From NCBI GenBank assembly GCA_965227095.1, contig CBDDFL010000001.1, forward strand, positions 1,984,001-2,048,000: a DNA stretch of 64,000 bases, read 5' to 3'. Shown piece after piece: positions 1 to 7,844 of the stretch. Position 1 is the first letter of the stretch; every line of letters starts with the position of its first letter. The position numbers and the translations under genes are program-made. This stretch comes from JANQMY01 sp965227095. Lineage in GTDB: Bacteria > Pseudomonadota > Alphaproteobacteria > JANQMY01. The notes beneath the pieces were generated by a model. It did no database searches and was not told the origin of the DNA. It saw only the letters and a list, made by a program, of their open reading frames with translations.

Positions 1-309
1 GGGTGTGATGCCGATCGTGTTTAAATGCTGCCGAAATGCTTCCAAGTTTTCAACGCCGATGCCGGCGGCAAATGGGCCACTGCCGACCGTTGAGAGATGG
101 TGTTGAACGGGGCTTGTTTCATCATTGGGGGACAGTATATCCAGGTCGCGGCAGCCCACCCGCAAGGTTCGGCACGATGCGTTCAGCGCATCATATGACT
201 TTTCACCAACCTGTTGGGCGTCCAACAGACGAACCCAGTTATCTGCAACCTGCTGTGCGGCGGTAGGGTTGGGTGTACTGATCAAAACACGTTCAAGCGT
301 ATATGCCAT
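1..309 (-). CDS. VOC (glyoxalase-like) family protein, 3' end outside window
   Basis: The first 103 codons are visible, open to the window edge; no stop is reached. The ATG lies three bases past the stop of the hopene cyclase gene, so the two are probably translationally coupled. The visible protein begins MAYTLERVLISTPNPTAAQQ and ends with a stretch (SGPFAAGIGVENLEAFRQHL) that resembles the first beta-alpha unit of vicinal-oxygen-chelate proteins. No metal ligands can be confirmed because the C-terminal part is missing. The substrate is unknown. Position downstream of shc suggests a lipid-linked role, but this is inference only. Confidence 0.6.
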   Translation of the reverse strand, partial: MAYTLERVLISTPNPTAAQQVADNWVRLLDAQQVGEKSYDALNASCRTLRVGCRDLDILSPNDETSPVQHHLSTVGSGPFAAGIGVENLEAFRQHLNTIGITP

Positions 310-312
310 ATA

Positions 313-2409
313 TCAAACCGGTTGGTTGCTGAGCCTATCCAAATATTTATCTGCGCGGCCCATGGCCATCACAGGGAAATAATGCCGGTACAGATTATAA
401 TTCAGCATGAACCCGCGGCCGAGTTCGGTGCTTTGTTGTAAATCGCTTTCCAGAGACTTTTTGTTCAAGTTGATGCGTCCGCCAAGTCCGTAACCGGGGA
501 AACCGGTTCCCGTAAACTCTTTTTCGTCCCACGTGCCATTGGCTTGGTGTTCCGCTAAGAACTTAACCCCCCGTTCGATGGCGGGGCGGTCTTCTGGGCG
601 CGCCACGGCCAGCAGGCCCATCAAGGCCCAGGCGGTTTGCGATGCCGTGCTGTCGCCCACGCCGGCGAGTTTTGAATCCATGTACGACGCGCAGGTTTCG
701 CCCCAGCCGCCATCGTCGTTTTGATGGTCCACAATCCACTTTGCCGCGCGGTCTATGTAGGGCTGGCGCATGTCTTCGCCGACGGCTTTCAAGGCGGGAA
801 GAGCAGCAGACGTGCCATAGATATAGTTGACGCCCCAACGCCCCCACCAACTGCCGTCGGGTTCTTGCTCGTCTTTGATGAATTGAATGCCGCGTTGAAC
901 GGCCGGGTGATCTCTTGGATAGTCGAGCGCCGCGAGCCCCTCCAAAACGTGGCCCGTCACATCGACGCTTGCTGGGTCAAGCGCTTCGCCAAAATCGCAA
1001 AACGGAATCTTACACAAAATGGTTTTGTCATTGTCTTTGTCGAAGGCCCCCCAGCCGCCGTTCGAGCACTGCATGGCAATGACCCATTCGGCAGCCCGTT
1101 TAAGGGCATCCGGAAGGCCCTTGTCCTTCCAACTTTGCTCCGTGCGATAGGGTGCCAGCACCATCATGGCGACGGCTGTGTCGTCCACATCGGGGTAGGA
1201 CGCATTCTTGTATTCGAAGGCCCAACCACCTGGTTCCACATTGGGTACTTTTTGCTGCCAATCGCCACCGGTGCGCACTTCGTTTTTCAAAAGCCAATCA
1301 ATGGCTTTGGCGACCGCTGGTGCGTTTTCGGCTTTTCGGTCGGAATCGCAATCGTGCAAAGACAGCAGTGTCAGCACCGTATCCCAAACGGGAGAGGTGC
1401 TGGCTTGTACATAAATCGCGCCGTCTTCTTCATAGGCCCAACGGGGATCTTGCAATGCACCAAGGGCTTTTTCCATAACGGGATGGGAATGGGGATAGCC
1501 TTCTTCATGCAGAGCCATCAAGCCGTAAATCCATGGGGGCTGGATGCCGCCCCACACACCATCCGCATCCTGATGCTTAATGATCCACTCCAGAACCCGC
1601 GCAACAGCACCCCGCCGAAAGGGCGGCAGACCAACACTTTGGGCACGGTGCAGAATTTTGTCAGCCCACAAAAAGAAGTTTTCCAGACTGAAAAAGTCCA
1701 CATCTTTTGGCAACGAATAGTCGAAGGTTTCCCGTCCGCCCGGGAACAGTTCGTCGAGGCGGTTTGCAGGGGCGAACAGGCGCGTCGGCCGTTTCGCGCT
1801 GAGCACGGCGATCGGCATAAGCGTTGCCCGCGCCCAGGACGAAAAATTGTAGATATTGAAGGGGAACCATTTGGGAAAGTAGATCACTTCCGGTGGGATG
1901 TTTGGCGTATGCTGCCAGGGCCATTCACCGATCAAGGCCAACCAATACCGCGTAAACACCCGAATATGTTTCAGGCCGCCTTTGCTCATGATCCATGCAT
2001 GAGCCTTTTTCAAGCGCTCATCGTCTTTAGACATGCCCGCGCAACGAAGTGCTGCGTAACATTCGACCGTCGCGTTGATATCTCCGGCTGGGGCGTTGGC
2101 GTAAATCTCCCACGACCCATCGTCCCGTTGCTCACGCAGGATGGACTTCAACAATCCGGGGCGGGACGGGTGATCGTTCAACCCCATGAAATGTAGGGCG
2201 AGAACCCATTCGGCTTCCATGCAGGAATTGGTTTGCAACTTGCCGACCCAATACCCATCTGGATGCTGACTATCGATCGACCAAGCCAATCCATCCGCCA
2301 TGGAATTATGGATTGTCTCTTTCAACGCCATTCGATCATGCGCGCTGTCAGCGGCGGCGCCATACTCAATATCGTGCTCAATACTCATATTGTGCTGTTC
2401 GTCCGTCAA
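313..2409 (-). CDS. shc: squalene-hopene cyclase
   Basis: Cyclises squalene to hopene/hopanol, the first committed step of hopanoid synthesis, as a monotopic membrane enzyme. The 698-residue length is slightly above the usual 620-680. The DxDDTA acid motif is at residues 407-412 (DVDDTA), supplying the catalytic general acid. Several QW-type repeats are visible, for example near residues 280-287 (QDADGVWG), in the GGWGAFDKDND stretch, and in GSWWGRWGVNYIYG and DDGGWGE towards the C-terminus. The start overlaps the stop of the upstream TPR lipoprotein by four bases (ATGA-type overlap). No other hopanoid genes (hpnC/D/E, hpnH) lie next to it, so the squalene-making genes must be elsewhere. Confidence 0.97.
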   Translation of the reverse strand: MTDEQHNMSIEHDIEYGAAADSAHDRMALKETIHNSMADGLAWSIDSQHPDGYWVGKLQTNSCMEAEWVLALHFMGLNDHPSRPGLLKSILREQRDDGSWEIYANAPAGDINATVECYAALRCAGMSKDDERLKKAHAWIMSKGGLKHIRVFTRYWLALIGEWPWQHTPNIPPEVIYFPKWFPFNIYNFSSWARATLMPIAVLSAKRPTRLFAPANRLDELFPGGRETFDYSLPKDVDFFSLENFFLWADKILHRAQSVGLPPFRRGAVARVLEWIIKHQDADGVWGGIQPPWIYGLMALHEEGYPHSHPVMEKALGALQDPRWAYEEDGAIYVQASTSPVWDTVLTLLSLHDCDSDRKAENAPAVAKAIDWLLKNEVRTGGDWQQKVPNVEPGGWAFEYKNASYPDVDDTAVAMMVLAPYRTEQSWKDKGLPDALKRAAEWVIAMQCSNGGWGAFDKDNDKTILCKIPFCDFGEALDPASVDVTGHVLEGLAALDYPRDHPAVQRGIQFIKDEQEPDGSWWGRWGVNYIYGTSAALPALKAVGEDMRQPYIDRAAKWIVDHQNDDGGWGETCASYMDSKLAGVGDSTASQTAWALMGLLAVARPEDRPAIERGVKFLAEHQANGTWDEKEFTGTGFPGYGLGGRINLNKKSLESDLQQSTELGRGFMLNYNLYRHYFPVMAMGRADKYLDRLSNQPV

Positions 2410-2951
2410 CTCGGGTTGATAATGTTTGTCACGCGATCAAGCCCCTCACGCGCTTCTTCGTAGGCGGGGTCAAGGGCAAGTGCCTGTCCATAGGCAGACT
2501 TCGCCTTCTCCAAATTGCCCAGGCCCTCATACACGAAGCCGAGGTCATGGGCGAACGACTTATCGTCACGGTCCAATGACACGGCTTTCTCGCAATCGGC
2601 TACCGCCAAGTCGAACTTATCCATTCTCGCTTGCGCCCAGCACCGGCCATTGAGGGCATTGGCAAAGGTTTCATTGATGCTCAGTGCGCTGCTGCAGTCT
2701 TCCACCGCAAGGGCGAATTCGCCAACCGCTATTTGAGCGGCACACCGCCGTTCATAGGCAATGGAGAGGTCGTCTTGAGGCAGGGTTCCATGATCAATGG
2801 CGGCGGTAAAGAAGGCAATCGCCCGTTCACTCAAACCTGCGCTATACGCCGCGAGCCCCCGACGATAATCACTCACGGCGGGGTCGGCACGTGACACACA
2901 CCCGGCAACCATTATGAAACTCAGCACTACGAAAAACAGCTTTCGTGTCAT
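2406..2951 (-). CDS. TPR-repeat lipoprotein
   Basis: A 181-residue protein with an N-terminal lipoprotein signal: a basic start, a hydrophobic core and the lipobox VAGC near residues 15-18, giving Cys18 as the lipidation site. The rest consists of about four TPR units; the last ones (YEGLGNLEKAKSAYGQALALDP) are textbook. It is therefore probably an outer- or inner-membrane-anchored scaffold facing the periplasm. It overlaps the hopene cyclase gene by four bases and is separated from the upstream crotonase gene by two bases, so it belongs to one operon with them. Its partner is unknown. Confidence 0.85.
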   Translation of the reverse strand: MTRKLFFVVLSFIMVAGCVSRADPAVSDYRRGLAAYSAGLSERAIAFFTAAIDHGTLPQDDLSIAYERRCAAQIAVGEFALAVEDCSSALSINETFANALNGRCWAQARMDKFDLAVADCEKAVSLDRDDKSFAHDLGFVYEGLGNLEKAKSAYGQALALDPAYEEAREGLDRVTNIINPS

Positions 2952-2953
2952 TC

Positions 2954-3748
2954 CTATCGTCCTACAAAGTTACCTGGCCGGCGTTCCGCAACCGCGCGTA
3001 CACCTTCCTTGTGATCTTCCGTGTCACGTAGCCAGGTTTGCTCCTTCAATTCATGATCTGTTTGTTTACGGATGGCCTCGGCCAAACCGTCGCGCATGGT
3101 GGCGCGCGTCGACATGACGCCGAGGGGGGCATTCTCTGCGATTTCAGCGGCCAACTTGGTAGCCTCGGCGCGGACCTGATCTTGTGTCGTCAAGACGTCG
3201 CCCAACCCCCATTCCGCAGCCGTGTCGCCGTTGATCCGCCGCCCGGTGTAAAAAAGAAGATTGGCTTTCTGCTCGCCAATCAATTGCGGTAGCCGATAGG
3301 TCAGGCCAAATCCCGGGTGAAAACCCAGTTTGACGAAATTGGCGGCAAAGCGTGTTTCCGGGCACACCACACGAAAGTCAGGAACCAGCGCCAGTCCGAA
3401 ACCGCCCCCAATGGCGGCTCCTTGAATGGCGCCGACAACCGGCTTTTTATTGCTGTAAAGACGAACAGCTTCTTTGTACAGATTGCCCGAATTGCTGGAC
3501 CGGCCATCCACCGTTTTCATATCGGCGCTGTCTTGCGAGGATTGAAAGTTGGCGCCGGCACAAAAATTCTTGCCGTCCGCAGCCAGGACAATGGCCCGGC
3601 AGTCTTTTTCTTCATCGAGAAGGGAGAACGCGTCCGCGAGATTGTGGATCAAACCGTCGTCAAAGAAATTATGCGGTGGCCGCTGAATTTCCACGGTCGC
3701 CACGTGGCCGTCGAGGGTTACCTCTGTGTCTCCGATTTTCTGTTTCAT
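2954..3748 (-). CDS. enoyl-CoA hydratase/isomerase family protein
   Basis: A 264-residue crotonase-fold protein. The oxyanion-hole segments are seen as CAGANF and GAAIGGGFGLALVPD, which bind the thioester carbonyl. At the place where classical hydratases carry the second catalytic Glu (…PGAGGTQ…) this protein reads FHPGFGLTYRL, so a canonical hydration mechanism is doubtful. It may act as an isomerase, hydrolase or another crotonase-type enzyme. It lies between an acyl-CoA dehydrogenase gene (23 bases upstream) and the TPR lipoprotein gene, in the operon that ends with shc. The C-terminus is rich in charged helices typical of the family. Confidence 0.88.
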   Translation of the reverse strand: MKQKIGDTEVTLDGHVATVEIQRPPHNFFDDGLIHNLADAFSLLDEEKDCRAIVLAADGKNFCAGANFQSSQDSADMKTVDGRSSNSGNLYKEAVRLYSNKKPVVGAIQGAAIGGGFGLALVPDFRVVCPETRFAANFVKLGFHPGFGLTYRLPQLIGEQKANLLFYTGRRINGDTAAEWGLGDVLTTQDQVRAEATKLAAEIAENAPLGVMSTRATMRDGLAEAIRKQTDHELKEQTWLRDTEDHKEGVRAVAERRPGNFVGR

Positions 3749-3771
3749 TTTATTCTTCTTCTTCCTGTGCG

Positions 3772-4938
3772 TTATCGTTCGCCACGCAGGACGCGGCGGG
3801 CAACCACCATTCTGTGAACTTCAGATGGTCCTTCGTATATCCTCTGTGTGCGAATTTGTTGGGCCATGAGCTGAAGCGGCAGTTCCTTTGTCATGCCCAT
3901 GGCGCCCAGGGACTGCATCGCATTGTCCAAAACCTCGGTGGCCATTTCCGTGCCATAAACTTTGATCATGGACGCTTCGGTACGTACTTCCTGACCGGCG
4001 TCGCGTTTACGCGCCGCATCCATCACCATCAAGCGGCAGGCATGTATTTTGGTCGCGGCATCGGCAATCCACCATTGGATGGCCTGCCGGTTGGCCAAAG
4101 GTTCTCCGAACGTCACACGGTCTTGGGCATGTTCGCACATGATGTCGAGCGCACGGCGGGAAATGCCAACGCTCCAGGCGCCCATTTGTAGGCGTCGCAC
4201 GGTGAGCCGCAACTGCATCGGTGCGAAGCCTTGGCCGACCTCGCCCAAAACTTTGTTTTCGGGCACGCGGCACTCGTCGAACACCACTTCATAAGTGCGC
4301 TGCCCGCCCAGCATGGGAATCTCGCGGGCGATCTCAAAACCCGGTGTGCCTTTGTCGATGAGAAAAGCGGTAATGCCACCGCGCGATCCAAGCTCCGGAT
4401 CGGTCACGGCCATGGCAATGCAGAAATCTGATTCGGGCGCCCGGCTGATCCAAATTTTGCGGCCATTGATCACCCAATCAGAGCCGTCTTTGACGGCCCG
4501 TGTGATCATACCGGCAGGGTCGGCCCCGGCGCCGGGTTCGGAAATGGCGATAGAGGATATGGTTTCCCCTGCCGCGTAAGGTTCGAGATATTGCTTGCGC
4601 TGTTCGTCATTGGCGGTCGCCAACAGCATGTGCAGATTGGGCGAATCCGGCGGGAAATTGAAGGGAACCGCCGTCCGGCCCAATTCTTCATTCACGGCTG
4701 CCAGGGCCACATTGGGCAGGTTTACACCCCCCACTTCTTCCGGCACGTCGAGGCCCCAGAGCCCCAATTCCTTACATTTCGCGTGAAGCGGGGCCAATTC
4801 CTCCGGCGTCAGCTCTGCTTTTTCGCCGCGCGCATCCCGGGCAAGCACGTCGGGCTCCAGCGGCATCAGCTCGTTGTCCACGAATTTGGCCACTAAGTCC
4901 TTGAGCATGCGGTGCTCTTCCGACAGTTCGTATTCCAT
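3772..4938 (-). CDS. acyl-CoA dehydrogenase
   Basis: A 388-residue FAD-dependent alpha,beta-dehydrogenase of CoA thioesters. The N-terminal helical domain is followed by the FAD/substrate motif AISEPGAGADP, the ITRAVKDGSDWVINGRKIWIS beta-domain and a C-terminal helical domain. The C-terminal sequence YEGPSEVHR holds the Glu that acts as catalytic base in most family members. It is the first gene of the operon ending in shc. The 297-base divergent region towards the MFS gene should contain its promoter. The natural acyl chain cannot be deduced. Confidence 0.93.
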   Translation of the reverse strand: MEYELSEEHRMLKDLVAKFVDNELMPLEPDVLARDARGEKAELTPEELAPLHAKCKELGLWGLDVPEEVGGVNLPNVALAAVNEELGRTAVPFNFPPDSPNLHMLLATANDEQRKQYLEPYAAGETISSIAISEPGAGADPAGMITRAVKDGSDWVINGRKIWISRAPESDFCIAMAVTDPELGSRGGITAFLIDKGTPGFEIAREIPMLGGQRTYEVVFDECRVPENKVLGEVGQGFAPMQLRLTVRRLQMGAWSVGISRRALDIMCEHAQDRVTFGEPLANRQAIQWWIADAATKIHACRLMVMDAARKRDAGQEVRTEASMIKVYGTEMATEVLDNAMQSLGAMGMTKELPLQLMAQQIRTQRIYEGPSEVHRMVVARRVLRGER

Positions 4939-5155
4939 TACGCGCCTCTAATCTCGGGGTCTTAAAGCCCCTTTGTTAACCTTTTACGCCCGGAAAACGA
5001 TGGGCGCATGGGGTTGATCCTGTTTTTTGGACCCGGCCGTCCCGCACGTCTCGCGGATACGACCGCGATGCCGTCAAGTCGGGCGGTTGGACGAGGGAGA
5101 AAGATAGCCTCGCCCAATCAACCATTGACCATACCAGGCCTGAGCCGCCGCTCAA

Positions 5156-5174
5156 ACGCCAGTTTTGCTGGCGT
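5156..5174. promoter_or_regulatory. perfect inverted repeat in a divergent promoter region
   Basis: ACGCCAG and CTGGCGT, 7-base perfect arms around a 5-base spacer, lie about 60 bases upstream of the MFS gene and about 220 bases upstream of the acyl-CoA dehydrogenase gene. It could be an operator or an RNA stem-loop in the MFS leader. There is no T tract, so it is not an intrinsic terminator. Apart from this, I see nothing recognisable in the 4939-5235 gap. Confidence 0.35.
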
Positions 5175-5235
5175 GGCCGTATACGTATGCTAGCATCCGC
5201 GCCAATAAAATATGTCGTAACGGGAAGGGAAGTGC

Positions 5236-6858
5236 ATGACGGTGGGTGATCAGACCGCCGAGGCGACGCCTCGCGCGGCCGATCCATCGACGGATGTCGA
5301 TGGCGCATATGCCAAATATGTCTTGGGCGTATTGGTTGTCGTTTACGTTTTCAATTTCATAGACCGGCAGATCTTGTCGATCCTGGCGGAAGACATCAAA
5401 GCCGATCTCGGGATCTCTGATGCACAGATCGGCTTTCTGTATGGCACGGCCTTCGCTGTTTTTTATGCGGTATTCGGCATCCCACTCGGGCGTCTGGCGG
5501 ATACCTGGCACCGAACCCGGTTGATTTCCATCGGTCTTGCCTTTTGGAGCCTCATGACGGCGCTGTCCGGTTTCGCCAAAAACTTTGCCATGCTGGCAAC
5601 GTTCCGGTTTGGCGTGGGGATCGGCGAGGCAAGTGCGTCACCCGCCGCAAATAGTCTGTTGTCAGACTATTTCTCACCCAAGGTGCGCGCCACCGTTTTG
5701 TCGATTTATTCCAGTGGCATTTATATCGGGTCCGGCATTGGCCTGTTCATCGGCGGGGTGGTGTTGGACGGCTGGAACAATGCGTTTCCGGATCCGTCAT
5801 TGGCCCCGCTGGGGCTGAAAGGATGGCAGGCGGCCTTTATGATCGTTGGCGTTCCAGGTCTTGCCATTGCCTATTGGGTGAGCACGTTGCGCGAACCGCA
5901 ACGGGGCCAAAGCGAAGGTCACATCACACCGCCGCACCCGCACCCCTTCAAGGAAACCATCAAAGAATTTATTGCGGTGCTGCCGCCGTTGACCTTGTAC
6001 GGATTGTACCAAGCGAAAGCGGATCGCGATGCGTTCGCCCTTAACATCACCGTGGGGGCCATGCTGTGTTTGCTGGCCTTTTTGTTGACCCGTTGGGTGG
6101 GCGAGCCGGTTCAATGGATCGCGCTGGCGATCGGGATATATGGGGCCTTTTCTTGGGCGCAATCGCTGGCCATGCGGGACCCGGCCACATTTAGAGTGAT
6201 CTTCGGATCGAAGACGTTTCTATTGTCCGTCATCGGATTTCCGTGCATTGCCTTTGTCACCTATGGCGTTGGCTTTTGGACCATACCGTTTTTGGAACGG
6301 GTGCATGGGGTGAGCAAAACCGAAGTAGGAACCTTTATCGGTCTGGGGGCCGCCATTGGGGGATGGATCGGGGTGACCATGGGGGGCGTGCTCGCTGATC
6401 GATTGCAGCAGCATTACACCGGCGCGCGCCACATTATGGGCATCGCGGCGGCAAGCTGCGCGTTTCCGATCGGTATCGCGTTCACTCTGGTGGACAGCAT
6501 TGTGGCGGCCTATGTGTTGTCTTTCCTGTTCAGCGCGCTCGCGCCCATGTGGGTGGGGCCGTCTTATTCCGCCGTGGTCGATTTGGTTTTGCCGCGCATG
6601 CGCGCCATTGCCGTGGCGCTGATTATTTTCATGTCCACCTTTGTGGGCCTGGCCATGGGGCCGTTCACCATCGGCAAGGTCAGTGATGCACTGGCCACCG
6701 GCGGCATGGAAAGCGGTGAGGCGCTGCGCTATGGCTTGATGTCCGCGCATGTGATGCTGATCGTGGCTATTGTGTTCTTGTTACTGGCCTGGCGGTTTCT
6801 GGACCACGACATGGAAACGAAGCTCGACCGCGCGAGAGCCGCAGGCGAAGAGGTTTAG
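5236..6858 (+). CDS. MFS transporter, Spinster-like
   Basis: A 540-residue inner-membrane transporter with 12 or more hydrophobic segments. The N-terminal half has NFIDRQILSILAEDIKADLG and the inter-helix loop GIPLGRLADTWHRTR, which match the Spinster-like branch of the major facilitator superfamily. That branch is often found next to lipid/aromatic degradation genes in Alphaproteobacteria. A longer loop with hydrophobic helices around residues 235-310 makes it larger than the usual 430-450 residues. A GGGAAGG Shine-Dalgarno precedes the ATG. The substrate is unknown; a hydrophobic carboxylate or lipid is the family-based guess. Confidence 0.9.
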   Translation: MTVGDQTAEATPRAADPSTDVDGAYAKYVLGVLVVVYVFNFIDRQILSILAEDIKADLGISDAQIGFLYGTAFAVFYAVFGIPLGRLADTWHRTRLISIGLAFWSLMTALSGFAKNFAMLATFRFGVGIGEASASPAANSLLSDYFSPKVRATVLSIYSSGIYIGSGIGLFIGGVVLDGWNNAFPDPSLAPLGLKGWQAAFMIVGVPGLAIAYWVSTLREPQRGQSEGHITPPHPHPFKETIKEFIAVLPPLTLYGLYQAKADRDAFALNITVGAMLCLLAFLLTRWVGEPVQWIALAIGIYGAFSWAQSLAMRDPATFRVIFGSKTFLLSVIGFPCIAFVTYGVGFWTIPFLERVHGVSKTEVGTFIGLGAAIGGWIGVTMGGVLADRLQQHYTGARHIMGIAAASCAFPIGIAFTLVDSIVAAYVLSFLFSALAPMWVGPSYSAVVDLVLPRMRAIAVALIIFMSTFVGLAMGPFTIGKVSDALATGGMESGEALRYGLMSAHVMLIVAIVFLLLAWRFLDHDMETKLDRARAAGEEV

Positions 6859-6903
6859 GAGTTGTTCCTTTCAACTGTTGTGCCTGATTAGGAAAGCTAG
6901 TCA

Positions 6904-7509
6904 GTGAAGGATGGTGGCTTGCTCATTAGTGTTTTGAGAAAAATCTGGCGAGCTTGTTGCCCTTCGAGAAGTTTTGAAGCGGAAAGCTCATTCTCGTTTC
7001 GAGTGTTACTAGGGCGGCTGGAACAGTTGGGATGTTGGATGAGCGAAGAAGAGCATCAATCGCTGGAGTTTTCGGTGAGTTTTCCTCCTAGCGACAATCC
7101 GATAGCGGTGTTCGTTTTACAGGCCTTGCCGATTTCGCCCCCAGTTATCAATGGCCAACTGACGGCGCGAGATGTTGGTACCAATATTCGATTCGATATC
7201 AAAACCGATGGATTCACAAAGATCCTGGTCGGAGGCGCCATAGGATTTACGGTTTTAGCAACGCTGTTCGTTTTGTTGATAGTCACGATGCACGGACTAT
7301 CAAATGAAACTATGCCCGTGCCCTGGTTTGGCGCGAAAGCTGAGTTGCCACTGGAGATGTTTTTCTCCGTGGCGGGGTTCATGTTAGCTGGGCTATTTGT
7401 TCTTATGTCTAGGCTTGGATGGTTCCTGTATTTTAGACGAGTAAAGAACAAGTGCGCTGATTTATTCAGTGTATCGAAACTAGACGAAATAACGAACAAA
7501 CCACTTTGA
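6904..7509 (+). CDS. hypothetical two-helix membrane protein
   Basis: A 201-residue reading frame beginning at GTG; a later ATG (protein MSEEEHQSLEF, residue 46) is an alternative start. I do not recognise it. Two strong transmembrane segments are visible at about residues 107-129 and 153-176, with a soluble N-terminal part containing LEFSVSFPPSDN. Its DNA is visibly more A+T rich than the neighbouring genes, and it sits directly against a stretch of gene debris and a palindromic element. It could therefore be recently acquired. The coding status rests on length and the coherent membrane pattern only. Confidence 0.55.
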   Translation: MKDGGLLISVLRKIWRACCPSRSFEAESSFSFRVLLGRLEQLGCWMSEEEHQSLEFSVSFPPSDNPIAVFVLQALPISPPVINGQLTARDVGTNIRFDIKTDGFTKILVGGAIGFTVLATLFVLLIVTMHGLSNETMPVPWFGAKAELPLEMFFSVAGFMLAGLFVLMSRLGWFLYFRRVKNKCADLFSVSKLDEITNKPL

Positions 7510-7510
7510 G

Positions 7511-7552
7511 CTAAGCTGCCGCTTTGATCAGGTCTGCGGTACTACTCAAGCT
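7511..7552 (-). pseudogene. short remnant of a GMC-oxidoreductase C-terminus (copy 2)
   Basis: Read on the minus strand, the bases encode SLSSTADLIKAAA followed by TAG. This is the same tail as the longer remnant at 7704-7820, with 22 of 27 bases matching over the last nine codons including the stop. It has no start and no upstream reading frame, so it is debris. It lies on the far side of the palindromic element from the longer copy. Confidence 0.5.
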
Positions 7553-7691
7553 GTCATACCCGGTTGTCAGACCGGGTATCCAATGGCGGTGCAGCGAATA
7601 ATTTTATTTGCGGTAATTTCGTCGGGTTTTCTACCTTGGTTTGAGCTGGTGGAACCAAGAGTAGATTCCCGGTCTGACGATCGGGAATGAC
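7553..7691. repeat. 139-bp palindromic (REP-doublet/MITE-like) element
   Basis: Two 30-base arms in inverted orientation (7553-7582 and 7662-7691) match at 25 of 30 positions. Each arm is itself a hairpin, the left one with TACCCGGT / ACCGGGTA arms. About 80 bases lie between them, with no reading frame. This is the architecture of the short dispersed palindromic elements common in Alphaproteobacteria, whose arms typically read GTCAT-CCCG…CGGGAAT. No transposase is present, so any mobility would have to be supplied in trans. Confidence 0.7.
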
Positions 7692-7703
7692 CTTGAAAGT
7701 ATT

Positions 7704-7820
7704 CTAAGCCGCGGCCTTGATCGGGTCGGCGCCTTTTTCCGCGATCATGATGGTGGGGGCGTTGGTATTGCCGGAGCTGATCGCCGGCATGATCGAGGCG
7801 TCGACCACGCGCAGATTCCA
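7704..7820 (-). pseudogene. remnant of a GMC oxidoreductase C-terminus (copy 1)
   Basis: The minus strand encodes 38 residues and a TAG stop, starting WNLRVVDASIMP and including SGNTNAPTIMIAEKGADPI. This is the diagnostic C-terminal signature of glucose-methanol-choline oxidoreductases such as choline dehydrogenase, including the active-site Asn segment. No flavin-binding N-terminus is present: the frame runs straight into the stop of the adjacent crotonase gene. A whole GMC gene was therefore lost by deletion, leaving only its last codons. Confidence 0.8.
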
Positions 7821-7844
7821 ATCATCACAAATGAGATTTGTGGA

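Noticed and set aside
721..2196. 491-codon open frame on the plus strand
   Set aside because: It lies wholly opposite the squalene-hopene cyclase gene, has no recognisable protein features, and is explained by codon bias on the antisense strand.
3352..4191. 279-codon frame on the plus strand across the crotonase and acyl-CoA dehydrogenase genes
   Set aside because: Antisense to two certain genes, with low-complexity, Arg/His-rich translation and no ribosome site.
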